Origin: Alphaproteobacteria bacterium
GTDB lineage: Bacteria > Pseudomonadota > Alphaproteobacteria > Rhodobacterales > Rhodobacteraceae
Assembly (NCBI GenBank): GCA_030431825.1
Contig: JAUIIJ010000029.1
Location: forward strand, 1-64,000
Direction: 5' to 3'
Length of the DNA stretch: 64,000 nucleotides
Below are positions 43,825 to 52,304 of the stretch, in pieces (position 1 is the stretch's first letter; each line of letters opens with the position of its first letter). The position numbers and the translations under genes are program-made. Under the pieces are notes generated by a model. It was not told the origin of the DNA, searched no databases, and saw only the letters and a program-made list of their open reading frames with translations.

Positions 43825-43855
43825 TTGAAGCTCTAGTTGCTGTAGGGGTTATGTG
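43825..43855 (+). promoter_or_regulatory. MerR-type promoter ahead of the metal P-type ATPase
   Basis: TTGAAG (43825-43830) and TATGTG (43850-43855) are separated by exactly 19 bases, CTCTAGTTGCTGTAGGGGT. The CTCTAG half and the TGTAGGG half resemble the CadR/PbrR-type operators of Zn/Cd/Pb exporters. It is 32 bases before the ATPase start codon. Confidence 0.85.
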
Positions 43856-43887
43856 AATGTGGAATCAACGAACTCCGAGGTCAATCC

Positions 43888-46293
43888 ATGTCTTCAGATG
43901 GCCACCGCCACGATCACAAGCACAGTTCCGACTGTGCTGAACATCCACACGACGATCACAATCATGCGAGCGGCGAACACGCGCACACGCACTCTCATGG
44001 TGCGGGCGAGGCCTGTTGTGGTGCCGGCGCCAATACCGGACCGGCGCTTCCGGTTCCCACGAACGGGCGGAGCTTCCAGGTCTCCGGTCTGGATTGTGCC
44101 GAAGAGGTGGCGATCCTGAACAGGGTTGTCGGTCCGAAAGTCGGCGGGACCGATCATCTGGCGTTCGACGTCATAAACGGCCGGATGACGATCCTGGACA
44201 CCGCCGAGAGCATTTCGGACGCCGAGGTCAGCCAACTGGTCGCAAGCACGGGCATGAGCGCAAAGCCGTGGGATGCCGACAACGCGGCAGAGGACCAGGC
44301 GGCGCATCTGGCACGGCAGAAGCGGTTCACGGCGCTGAGCGGAGGCTTCTGGGCGGCGGGGTTTATCTATCACATCGTTGAGACAGGGATGGGTGGCGCA
44401 CTCGGGCTGTTTGCCGGTCATGGTGAAACGGCGATGCCGCTGGCGGAAGCGGGCCTGTTCGCGGTTGCGATCCTCTTCGGGGTCTGGCTGGTTGCGCCAA
44501 AAGCCTGGTCTTCGGCGCGACGGCTTTCGCCCGACATGAACCTGTTGATGGTCGTGGCTGTCGCCGGTGCCATCGGGCTCGGCGAGTTTTTCGAGGCGGC
44601 CACGGTCGCATTCTTCTTCTCCCTTTCCCTCTATCTCGAAAGCTGGAGTGTCGGGCGCGCGCGCAATGCGGTTTCGGCCCTTCTGGACCTGGCGCCGCCC
44701 ACGGCGCGGGTGATCCGGGCGGATGGCACAGAGGCGGACGTCCCGGCGGCAGAGGTTGCGGTGGGTGATCGCTTTGTCGTGCGCGGCGGCGACCGTGTGC
44801 CCCTTGACGGTGAGGTTGTCGAGGGCGCAGGTGCGATCGACCAGGCCCCGATTACGGGTGAAAGCGCGCTTGTGCCAAAAGAACCCGGCGACGAGGTATA
44901 TGCCGGGACGATCAACGGTGAGGGCACGCTGACGATACGTGCCACCAAAGCCGCCTCGGACACCGTGCTGGCGAAAATCATCCGCATGGTTGGCGATGCC
45001 CATGCGCGCCGTGCGCCGGTCGAACAATGGGTTGCGAAATTCGCACGCATCTACACGCCCATCGTCATGGCGCTGGCGGTTGCCATTGCGGTTCTGCCGC
45101 CGCTGCTGATGGGCGGAGCCTGGGATTACTGGTTCTACAATGCGCTGGTGCTTCTGGTCATCGCCTGCCCCTGCGCTCTGGTCATCTCGACGCCGGTGTC
45201 CATCGTTGCAGCACTTACCGCCTCGGCCCGTGCGGGTGTGCTCATCAAGGGGGGGGCCTATGTCGAAGCGCCGGGTCGAACCACGGCGCTTGCGATGGAC
45301 AAGACCGGGACGATCACCATGGGCGAGCCCGAAGTGGCTGCAATCTATCCGTTTGGTGACGCTTCGGAGCAGGACCTGATGCAGCGGGCGGCGGCGCTGG
45401 AGGCGCGCTCTTCACACCCGCTGGCCCGTGCGATCCTTTCGCGTGCGGCCTCGGACGACATCGACGTGACGGCGGCCGACGACACCCGCACCGTGCCGGG
45501 TCGGGGATTGGAAGGGCGCGCCGACGGGCACGCCATCTGGCTCGGTTCGGACCGGTTCGCCGACGAGAGGGGATTTGGCGATGACATCCCGTCGGATCTG
45601 CGCGACCGGATCGAAGGCGCGGGCAGCACGCTGGTTGCCGTGGGCGACGAAACAGGTGTCACGGGCATCCTGGAGTTGCGTGACCGCATCCGGCCCGACG
45701 CCAAGCGCATCGTCGCGGAACTGCATGAGAAGGGCGTGAAGCAGATCATCATGTTGACTGGCGACAATGAGCGTACCGCCCGTGCGGTGGCTGCCGAGGT
45801 CGGCATCGACGAGGTGCGCGCAGAACTTCTGCCCGAAGACAAGGTCGCCGCGATCGAAGAGCTTGTTGCGAGACATGACATGGTGGCGATGATCGGGGAC
45901 GGCGTGAACGACGCGCCGGCCATGGCGCGCGCGCATTATGGCATCGCAATGGGCGCTGTCGGCTCGGATGCGGCCATCGAGACGGCCGACATCGCGCTGA
46001 TGACCGACGATATCGGTCGGGTGCCATGGCTGATCGGGCATTCGCGCCGGACGATGACGATCATTCGCCAGAATATCGGCATCTCGCTGGCGACCAAGGC
46101 GGTGTTCGTCGGCTTGACCGCGTTTGGCATGGCCTCGATGTGGGGTGCGATTGCCGCCGACGTCGGCGTATCCCTGCTGGTTGTGGCCAATGCGCTGCGG
46201 CTGCTGAACGGTCATCGGGTCAAGGATGGTCCATCGGGTGGTGAGCCGGTGGACGACCGGATGCCGAAAGGCGCGCTGGCGCATGGTCATTGA
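43888..46293 (+). CDS. Zn/Cd/Pb-type P1B ATPase (ZntA/CadA/PbrA-like)
   Basis: This 801-residue inner-membrane pump exports soft divalent metal ions using ATP. It begins with about 45 residues holding 12 His and several Cys, then a metal domain with a GLDCAEE motif in place of the usual GMxCxxC. It has the TGES actuator motif (PITGES), the CPC metal site in membrane helix 6 (C427-P428-C429), the phosphorylation site DKTGT (D471), HP in RSSHPLAR, GDGVNDAP, and the last-helix Asp in AADVGVSLLVVANALR, which fits Zn2+/Cd2+/Pb2+ rather than Cu+. A MerR-type promoter precedes it, so it is induced by metal. The L,D-transpeptidase gene follows 66 bases later. Confidence 0.93.
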   Translation: MSSDGHRHDHKHSSDCAEHPHDDHNHASGEHAHTHSHGAGEACCGAGANTGPALPVPTNGRSFQVSGLDCAEEVAILNRVVGPKVGGTDHLAFDVINGRMTILDTAESISDAEVSQLVASTGMSAKPWDADNAAEDQAAHLARQKRFTALSGGFWAAGFIYHIVETGMGGALGLFAGHGETAMPLAEAGLFAVAILFGVWLVAPKAWSSARRLSPDMNLLMVVAVAGAIGLGEFFEAATVAFFFSLSLYLESWSVGRARNAVSALLDLAPPTARVIRADGTEADVPAAEVAVGDRFVVRGGDRVPLDGEVVEGAGAIDQAPITGESALVPKEPGDEVYAGTINGEGTLTIRATKAASDTVLAKIIRMVGDAHARRAPVEQWVAKFARIYTPIVMALAVAIAVLPPLLMGGAWDYWFYNALVLLVIACPCALVISTPVSIVAALTASARAGVLIKGGAYVEAPGRTTALAMDKTGTITMGEPEVAAIYPFGDASEQDLMQRAAALEARSSHPLARAILSRAASDDIDVTAADDTRTVPGRGLEGRADGHAIWLGSDRFADERGFGDDIPSDLRDRIEGAGSTLVAVGDETGVTGILELRDRIRPDAKRIVAELHEKGVKQIIMLTGDNERTARAVAAEVGIDEVRAELLPEDKVAAIEELVARHDMVAMIGDGVNDAPAMARAHYGIAMGAVGSDAAIETADIALMTDDIGRVPWLIGHSRRTMTIIRQNIGISLATKAVFVGLTAFGMASMWGAIAADVGVSLLVVANALRLLNGHRVKDGPSGGEPVDDRMPKGALAHGH

Positions 46294-46359
46294 TCCGGCG
46301 TTTTCATACGAGTAGCGTTCAAAAATGAATCAGGCTTCGCAAAAAAAAGGAGTCGAGCA

Positions 46360-46872
46360 GTGTTGAAGACCGGAATATCACGACGGATCCTGCTTTTGGG
46401 CGGAGTGGGCGCGTTCCTGTCCGGCTGCGCCAGCAAGTTCAGGACCTACAAAGGGCCAGAAGTCACCCGCCTGCGGATGTACAAGGCGCAGCGCCTGCTG
46501 GTTCTCGACGGTGCGGACGGTGTCTTGCGGAAATACCCCATCGGGCTTGGATTTGCCCCCGAAGGGCACAAGCAGTTCGAGGGCGACGGACGCACGCCCG
46601 AAGGCTCCTACATCATCGACCGGCGGAATCCCGATAGCCTTTTTCACCTCTCGATCGGTATTTCCTATCCGAATGAGGCAGATGTCGCTTTTGCGGCGGC
46701 GCAGGGGCGGTCTCCCGGAGGAGATATTTTCATTCATGGTGGCCCACGGCGCGGGATCGACCCGGTGAACAAGCGGGACTGGACTGCGGGGTGCATCTCT
46801 GTGACCGATCGGCAGATCGAGGAGATCTATGCGATGGTCAGGGACGGAACGCCAATCGACATATACGCCTGA
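46360..46872 (+). CDS. L,D-transpeptidase lipoprotein (YkuD domain), copy 2
   Basis: The 170-residue protein begins with a lipoprotein signal (RILLLGGVGAFLSGCAS, lipobox LSGC at residue 25) and then a YkuD domain ending in FIHGGPRRGID...TAGCISVTD, with His and Cys in place. It starts at GTG 46360, after AAAGGAG. It is shorter than copy 1 and may be an outer-membrane-anchored enzyme. It is downstream of the ATPase on the same strand and probably shares its metal-induced transcript. Its maturation needs LspA, which is encoded next to it in the same island. Confidence 0.85.
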   Translation: MLKTGISRRILLLGGVGAFLSGCASKFRTYKGPEVTRLRMYKAQRLLVLDGADGVLRKYPIGLGFAPEGHKQFEGDGRTPEGSYIIDRRNPDSLFHLSIGISYPNEADVAFAAAQGRSPGGDIFIHGGPRRGIDPVNKRDWTAGCISVTDRQIEEIYAMVRDGTPIDIYA

Positions 46873-46982
46873 GCCGCGCCCGCCAAGGCAGCACAACGGT
46901 CGGCGCATGCGCTGCGCAACCAACAATCCGAGTGCGGATGCGGGGGCAATGGCGTCGGCCCGTCAGGTGCGGCAGGTCCCCG

Positions 46983-47474
46983 TCACGAGCCGGTCTGAAG
47001 TTTCCTGCCCAGCCATGGCGCCGCGAGCAAAAGGCCCACGCCGCCGACCACGAACACATCGGCCATGTTGAAGGCCGGCCAATGTGCCGATCCGATGTAG
47101 AAATCAAGAAAGTCCGTCACCGCGCGGTGACGCGTGCGGTCCATCACGTTGCCAAGTGCTCCGCCGATGATCGCACCGTAGGCAAGCGCCTCGACCCGGC
47201 AGGTGGTGCGCCCCAGCATGAGCGCGAGCCAGACACAGATGGCGAGCGCCATGATGACGAGGCTCCACCATGGCGCGCCACCAAGCAATCCGAACGTCAC
47301 CCCGTCATTGCGCAGATAGATCAGATTGAAACCGGGAAAGACCGGAATTCCCGCGCTCAGCGCGGCGGCATTGGCGACCACGACGGCCTTGGTCATCTGA
47401 TCGACGAACAAGGCAGTTCCGGCGGCAGTTGCACCCAGGAAAATCCCGCTCCGCACCTGCGTCACGCCAGCCAT
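46983..47474 (-). CDS. lspA: Lipoprotein signal peptidase II (LspA), metal-island copy
   Basis: The 163-residue integral-membrane aspartic protease removes the signal peptide of diacylated prolipoproteins. It has four membrane helices, the two catalytic Asp motifs GNVMDR and FNMADV, and normal length. Start ATG 47474 lies inside the end of the ZIP gene (13-base overlap). In Cupriavidus-type pbr lead-resistance loci a signal peptidase II (PbrC) accompanies the ATPase, so this is a known partnership. It ends the minus-strand operon that runs from 52907. A second, housekeeping lspA is expected elsewhere in the genome. Confidence 0.92.
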   Translation of the reverse strand: MAGVTQVRSGIFLGATAAGTALFVDQMTKAVVVANAAALSAGIPVFPGFNLIYLRNDGVTFGLLGGAPWWSLVIMALAICVWLALMLGRTTCRVEALAYGAIIGGALGNVMDRTRHRAVTDFLDFYIGSAHWPAFNMADVFVVGGVGLLLAAPWLGRKLQTGS

Positions 47475-48244
47475 ACGTCCAGGAACAGCATGATGACGAG
47501 ACCCACTGCGAGACCGAGTGTGGCCCGGTTCTGGTGACCGGAACGGTGCGTTTCCGGGATGATCTCGTGGCTGATCACATAGAGCATCGCACCGGCAGCA
47601 AAGGCGAGGCCCCACGGCAGCAGCGGCTGCGAGATGGTGATGATGCCGGCCCCCAGAAGCCCGCCCACCGGTTCGACGAGGCCGGTGAGGGCAGCAATGC
47701 CCCAGGCGCGCCACCGGGAATACCCCTCGCCAAGCAGCGAGACGGCAACTGCCAGACCCTCGGGGGCGTTTTGCAGTCCGATGCCGATGGCAAGCGGCAA
47801 GCCACCTGAAAACCCGTCAGCACCGAAGCCGACACCGACGGCCAGACCTTCGGGAAAATTATGGATCGTGATCGCGATGATGAAAAGCCAGACGCGGCGC
47901 AGCGACGCGGCATCGGGACCTTCCCGTCCGGTCTTGAAGTGTTCGTGCGGCAGCCGCTCGTTCATCAGGGCAACCGCGCCCATGCCAAGCAGGATCGCGA
48001 TACAGACGATGGCCGCCGGAATGGCACCGTTGTCAAACTGTCTCTCCGCCGCTTCGAGAGCCGGGATGATCAGCGAGAAAAACGAAGCCGCCAGCATGAC
48101 GCCCGCCGCGAACCCAAGCAGCAGGTCGCGCGTCGCGCGCGAGGGTATGCGTCCGAAAAGAACGGGGACAGCCCCGATCGCGGTCATCGAGCCGGCGGCC
48201 AGACTTCCAAGAAAGCCAAGGGCTATTGGAGAGAGTTGTTCCAA
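47462..48244 (-). CDS. ZIP-family metal transporter (ZupT-like)
   Basis: The 260-residue inner-membrane protein has eight predicted helices and the two ZIP signature motifs HNFPEGLAVGVGFG and NAPEGLAV, plus late SHEIIPETHRSG. ZIP proteins move Zn2+ and similar ions, usually into the cytoplasm. A transporter of that direction is odd in a resistance operon, unless it meets zinc demand when the pump depletes it or runs the other way. The TTG at 48244, after GGAGG, fits best; the longer frame to 48310 overlaps the DUF411 gene. Confidence 0.85.
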   Translation of the reverse strand: MEQLSPIALGFLGSLAAGSMTAIGAVPVLFGRIPSRATRDLLLGFAAGVMLAASFFSLIIPALEAAERQFDNGAIPAAIVCIAILLGMGAVALMNERLPHEHFKTGREGPDAASLRRVWLFIIAITIHNFPEGLAVGVGFGADGFSGGLPLAIGIGLQNAPEGLAVAVSLLGEGYSRWRAWGIAALTGLVEPVGGLLGAGIITISQPLLPWGLAFAAGAMLYVISHEIIPETHRSGHQNRATLGLAVGLVIMLFLDVWLA

Positions 48245-48266
48245 GTTGCTATGCCTCCCAGTCAGG

Positions 48267-48725
48267 TCAGTCAGAAGCCGGGTAGCTTTTGAAGATCCCG
48301 GCGGCCCCATCGCGGCTGATCAGCACGACGTCATAGGCCTCACGTTCGTCTTGTGGCCCCATGCCGGGCGATCCGTAGGGCATTCCGGGCACTGCCAGCC
48401 CCACCGCATCCGGGCGTTCATTCAGCAGTTGCCGGATGTCGGATGCCGGCACGTGACCTTCGATAACGTAGTCGCCGACCAGCGCGGTGTGGCAGGATAC
48501 CATGCCCTGCGGCACGCCGTTGTCGCGCTTGAACCGGGCGAGTTGGCCCCTGGACAGATCCTGGGCGGTTGGTGCAAAGCCGTTTTCCGACAGATGCGCC
48601 ATCCACGACACGCAACACGCGCAGGTACCGGTTTTGCGGACTTCGATCGGGATCGTATCGCCGAAAGCTTGCGCCGCAGGCAACAACGCGATTGCGAGGG
48701 CAAGGAAAGGAGCGCGTCTGGTCAT
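48267..48725 (-). CDS. DUF411 metal-binding periplasmic protein
   Basis: The 152-residue protein has a signal peptide (ending QAFG) and the DUF411 core: CACC (TGTCACCVSWMAHL) near residue 35, the SCHTALVGDYVIEGHVP segment, and a Met-rich PGMPYGSPGM stretch. DUF411 proteins are linked to copper and other soft metals; the CACC and Met motif look like metal ligands. It lies 3 bases after the M23 gene, in the nine-gene operon. Confidence 0.85.
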   Translation of the reverse strand: MTRRAPFLALAIALLPAAQAFGDTIPIEVRKTGTCACCVSWMAHLSENGFAPTAQDLSRGQLARFKRDNGVPQGMVSCHTALVGDYVIEGHVPASDIRQLLNERPDAVGLAVPGMPYGSPGMGPQDEREAYDVVLISRDGAAGIFKSYPASD

Positions 48726-48728
48726 GGA

Positions 48729-50102
48729 TCAAAGCCTTTCGGTTGTCGTTGGCGCGGGTTCGCTGGCGAGCTCTTCCGCAAGAAGTGAACGTGCCTCGGT
48801 CAGCCGTTCAAGTGCGGCTTTTGTATCTGTTGCACGTTCGGTCGCCTTGGCAAGCCGGTCGCCCGCAAGCGGGTCGGTGGGACGACCGTCGATGCGCACT
48901 TCGTAATGCAGGTTGGGGCCCGTTACGGTCCCGGTTGCCCCGACGCGGCCGATCACATCACCCGCAAGCACGCGCTGGCCCTGCTTCAGCCCGTCCGGCA
49001 CACCGCTCAGATGCGCATATCGCGTGAGCGTATCAGAACCATGTGTCACCTCGACCACGCGGCCGTATCCGCCTCGGCGGCCGATAAAACTCACGCGGCC
49101 CGGCGCCGTTGCATATACCGGAGTGCCTTTGGCCGCGGCAAAATCGACACCTGTGTGCATCCGGACATTGCCAAAAACCGGGTGCGTGCGGCGGCCGAAC
49201 ACGGAACTCAGACGTGCCCCTTCCACCGGCTGCGCAAAGACGCGCAGCATGTTGCCATCGACATAGATTGTCGCCCGGCCTGTACCGTCGTCCGGCCAGA
49301 CGATCTCATAGACCGACCCGCCGAGGTCAAGCGCGGCGAAGGTGAGTTCGGGCTGACCGATCCTCTTGGTTCCGGCGCGCGCCTCGCGCCAAAGCAGGCG
49401 CATCGTCTCGCCCCCCGTAAGCTCGCGCCGAAAATCGACTGTTCCGCCGAGCATCTGCGCCAGATCGACCGCGAAGCGTGCGGGGATGCCCGCCTTGTCC
49501 AGCGCGGCGAAGATCGAGCTTTCGATCACCGCCTCGCCGGCAAATGTCATCATCCGGGCGTCCGGCTCCAATACGCGGGTGACAAATTCGTCGCCGAGAA
49601 CCGTTTCGATGCGCACGCCGTCCTCGACGGCCAACGCCACGCGCGTCGGGGTGCCGTCGGCCTTCGAGATCACGGTGACCATATGGCCGGGGCGTAGTCG
49701 GCGCAGATCATATTCCGCCCCAAGCGCGAGCGCGATCTCGGCGCGGTCGGGTGCGGCGATGCCGGCGTCCGCCAGCGCGGCATCCAGCGTCTCGCCCGCT
49801 GCGATCTTACGCGACCACGTGGTCAGGGGTGGTTCCATCGCTGGCAGAGATGTTTCGGCGGACACGGGCTGCACGAGCGGCAGAGGAGCATTTGCGGGCC
49901 CGACACCGACATGTGCCGCCTTGGGCAGGGTCACGATTCCATCGATGGGCTGCGGTGTCGTGAGCGGATGCGGGGCCCAGGGTGTCGCCTCGGCAATCGC
50001 CGGTGGGGCCGGCTCTTTCAACAAGGCCCCTGCAATGCCAAGACCGGTTACCGATAATGCGCCTGCGGCGGCGACGGTCGCCAAGCCAGTTCTTATCTTC
50101 AT
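48729..50102 (-). CDS. M23-family peptidoglycan metallopeptidase
   Basis: The 457-residue protein has an N-terminal signal/anchor helix (LATVAAAGALSVTGLGIAGALL), a middle region (about residues 95-300) with an OapA/LysM-like fold, and a C-terminal LytM/M23 domain with the zinc ligands in MHTGVDFAAAKGTPV and LHYEVRIDG. It cuts peptide crosslinks in the wall and needs Zn2+, so it could be poisoned by other metals. Here it is cotranscribed with metal genes: it overlaps the SCO gene upstream by 4 bases and is 3 bases from DUF411. Confidence 0.88.
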   Translation of the reverse strand: MKIRTGLATVAAAGALSVTGLGIAGALLKEPAPPAIAEATPWAPHPLTTPQPIDGIVTLPKAAHVGVGPANAPLPLVQPVSAETSLPAMEPPLTTWSRKIAAGETLDAALADAGIAAPDRAEIALALGAEYDLRRLRPGHMVTVISKADGTPTRVALAVEDGVRIETVLGDEFVTRVLEPDARMMTFAGEAVIESSIFAALDKAGIPARFAVDLAQMLGGTVDFRRELTGGETMRLLWREARAGTKRIGQPELTFAALDLGGSVYEIVWPDDGTGRATIYVDGNMLRVFAQPVEGARLSSVFGRRTHPVFGNVRMHTGVDFAAAKGTPVYATAPGRVSFIGRRGGYGRVVEVTHGSDTLTRYAHLSGVPDGLKQGQRVLAGDVIGRVGATGTVTGPNLHYEVRIDGRPTDPLAGDRLAKATERATDTKAALERLTEARSLLAEELASEPAPTTTERL

Positions 50103-50725
50103 GTTGCCCCCTTGACATCATCTGACAGTACGCGCCTCAGCTTGGGCACTGCAAATTCTCTCGGTTCATGATAGTCGATCGTCGTGACGAAGCGGCCCGT
50201 GTCATCGAACAGGAACACGCTGGCCGTGTGGTTCATGGTGTAGTCGCCATCCCCGGTCGGGACGCGCTCGTAAGAGACACGGAATCCCTCTGCGGCGCGG
50301 GCGATCTGGTCCTGCGGACCGGTCCAGCCGCGAATGGCCGGATGAAAATAGCTGACATATTCAGCCATGGCATCGACGGTATCGCGCTCCGGATCGACCG
50401 TGATGAAGATCACGTTCATCTGCGCGGCCTGATCCCCGAGTTCTTCCAGCCAGCCCGAGAAATCCGACAGCGTCGTCGGGCAGATCTCGGGACAGTAGGT
50501 GAAGCCGAAGAACACCATGGTCGGGCGTCCGACCAGCGTGCCCGGCCCCACTTCGTTTCCCTCGTGATCGGTCAGGCGGAAATCCATCTCAGACAGCGAA
50601 GCTGGCCGTTGTCCGCCCGGTTTCGGAGCAGCGGGCCCGTCCACGCGCCACCAGCCGACACCAAGCATCAGCGCGAGCGCAGCGGCACCGGCTGCACCAT
50701 ACTGAAGAACCCGTCGACGCTGCAT
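50099..50725 (-). CDS. SCO1/SenC family protein, copy 1
   Basis: The 208-residue protein has a Tat-like N-terminus (MQRRRVLQYGAAGAA) and a thioredoxin fold with CPEIC (metal-binding Cys pair) and the conserved His in YTMNHTASVF. SCO proteins insert copper into the CuA site of cytochrome oxidase or act in thiol-redox control. Together with PCuAC immediately upstream (TGATG overlap) it could deliver or hold copper in the periplasm. The island has two SCO genes. Confidence 0.9.
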   Translation of the reverse strand: MQRRRVLQYGAAGAAALALMLGVGWWRVDGPAAPKPGGQRPASLSEMDFRLTDHEGNEVGPGTLVGRPTMVFFGFTYCPEICPTTLSDFSGWLEELGDQAAQMNVIFITVDPERDTVDAMAEYVSYFHPAIRGWTGPQDQIARAAEGFRVSYERVPTGDGDYTMNHTASVFLFDDTGRFVTTIDYHEPREFAVPKLRRVLSDDVKGAT

Positions 50726-51192
50726 CAGCCCTCCGGCCCGCGTTCGGCGATACCGAGGATCGGGACCTCGACGGTCACTTCGCCGCCGTCCGCGAAGGTC
50801 AGCGTCAGCGGGAAACTCTCGCCCTCGGTCATCGGGTTTTGCAGTTTCATCAGCATGGCGTGCAGCCCGCCCGGCTCAAGTGCCACGCTCTCGCCCGCTT
50901 CGATCGTGATTTCGTCGACAGGCGTCATCGAACTGACCCCATCGGCGTTGGTTTTCGATTCATGGATCTCGGGCATCATTGCCAGTGGCGTCGCGAGCCC
51001 GGTCAGCGTCACCGCATCTTCACCAGTGTTGCGCACGATCATATAGGCGGCACCCGGCCGCTTGACACCGATCGAGGCGCGGGCCCAGGGCTGTTCGACA
51101 CTCACATCCTGCGAGCCGGCAAATGCCGGGACAGACAGGCCTGCGGCCAGCACGAGAACGGCCAGTCCGTTGACATATCTCAGCTTGTTCAT
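50725..51192 (-). CDS. PCuAC periplasmic copper chaperone
   Basis: The 155-residue protein has a signal peptide (ending AFA-G) and the PCuAC fold; the copper ligands follow the pattern H-x11-M-x21-H-x-M, with His in EIHESKT, Met in SSMTP and HAM in GLHAMLMKL. PCuAC passes Cu(I) to SCO or directly to the CuA site. It is one base from copy 1 of SCO and 28 bases after the DsbA gene. The ATG at 51192 starts the signal sequence; the longer frame is not supported. Confidence 0.92.
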   Translation of the reverse strand: MNKLRYVNGLAVLVLAAGLSVPAFAGSQDVSVEQPWARASIGVKRPGAAYMIVRNTGEDAVTLTGLATPLAMMPEIHESKTNADGVSSMTPVDEITIEAGESVALEPGGLHAMLMKLQNPMTEGESFPLTLTFADGGEVTVEVPILGIAERGPEG

Positions 51193-51220
51193 GGTAGATT
51201 CTCCTGTATCTGAGCGCGCA

Positions 51221-51880
51221 TCAGCCCTGGCTGGCTGCAACCTCGGACGCGACCAGTTGCCGAAGTTCGGCCTCACCGAATGGATCCAGCGGTTTCGAGT
51301 TCACGAAGAACGTGGGTGTTTGCCGCACGCCGACCGTTTCGACATCGGCGCGATCCTGATTCAACACCGCAACGACTCCGGGGGCCAGCATCTGTGTCCT
51401 GGCGGCTTCGATATCCAGACCTCCGCTGGAGGCGATTTCGAGGATCAGGCCCGGTGCGGGGGCACCGTGAGACGCCCATCTGGGCTGCTCCCGCAACACC
51501 GCTTCAAGCACCGGTTCGAACACGCCCTGCATCCGCGCGGCTTCGAGAACCCGGACGGCCTCCATCGAGGCTTCGCCGTGAAAGGGCGTATAGCGGATCA
51601 CGACACGGACCGCATCGCCGTGCTGCGCCATCATGTCCTTGATAACCGGATAGAATGCGCGACAGGCTTCGCAGGCCGGGTCAAAGAACTCGACGATGGT
51701 GACCGGCGCGGTTTCGGGTCCGAGGATCGGGGAATAGGGCCGGATCAGCACGTCGTTCACCCCGGGCGCGACGGGGGTTGCATCGGTCACGGGTTGCGGG
51801 CGGCTGACATACCAGGCCGCACCGCCGAAAGCGGCAGCACCAACGGCAAGAACGGATATAACGAGGCCGCGTCGATTCAT
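51221..51880 (-). CDS. DsbA-like thiol oxidoreductase with CEAC site
   Basis: The 219-residue protein has a signal/anchor (MNRRGLVISVLAVGAAAFGG) and a thioredoxin fold with a CEAC active site (FFDPACEACRAFYP) and cis-Pro QTPTFFVN. It is likely a periplasmic disulfide oxidase or isomerase of the ScsC/DsbG-like DsbA class. Its start overlaps DsbB by four bases, so the two form a pair. It has a different active site from the CPHC protein at 17188. Confidence 0.88.
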   Translation of the reverse strand: MNRRGLVISVLAVGAAAFGGAAWYVSRPQPVTDATPVAPGVNDVLIRPYSPILGPETAPVTIVEFFDPACEACRAFYPVIKDMMAQHGDAVRVVIRYTPFHGEASMEAVRVLEAARMQGVFEPVLEAVLREQPRWASHGAPAPGLILEIASSGGLDIEAARTQMLAPGVVAVLNQDRADVETVGVRQTPTFFVNSKPLDPFGEAELRQLVASEVAASQG

Positions 51881-52299
51881 GTGTGGTTTTCCTTCAGTGA
51901 AAGAGCCGACAGCATTGCGATCATTGCGAAGGCGACAAGCGCCATCAGCGGAATCGGTATGCCGAAGATCAGTTGGTTGTCGTCGGTGCAGGAGGGGCCG
52001 GTCGCTGTGCAAGGCTGAATGCGCTCGGGGATCAGCCCGACGTAAAGGCCCAGATGCCAGGCTGCGACGGCCGCGCCGCCCAGGGCCAGCGCGAGTCCGT
52101 ATCGGCCAACGCGCGCATCCTGCCACCACAGGCCAAGCCCCAGCACGATGGCCAGGGGAAACATGAAGGCGCGCTGGAACCAGCAGAGCACGCAGGGTGC
52201 CTGTCCAAGCACTTCGCCAATAAAGAGCACGGCGAGCGATGAAACCAGCGCAATGATCCACGCCAGGCCAAGCGCCCTTTCTCCGGAAAGTCGGGTCAT
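51877..52299 (-). CDS. dsbB: Disulfide bond formation protein DsbB
   Basis: DsbB reoxidises DsbA and passes electrons to quinone. The 140-residue protein has four membrane helices, the first Cys pair CVLC (GQAPCVLCWFQRA) and a second pair in PCTATGPSCTDD. It is about 30 residues shorter than E. coli DsbB, as in the DsbB-like BdbC family. It is followed by its DsbA (ATGA overlap) and lies 5 bases after the SCO gene. Confidence 0.92.
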   Translation of the reverse strand: MTRLSGERALGLAWIIALVSSLAVLFIGEVLGQAPCVLCWFQRAFMFPLAIVLGLGLWWQDARVGRYGLALALGGAAVAAWHLGLYVGLIPERIQPCTATGPSCTDDNQLIFGIPIPLMALVAFAMIAMLSALSLKENHT

Positions 52300-52304
52300 G
52301 GCGA

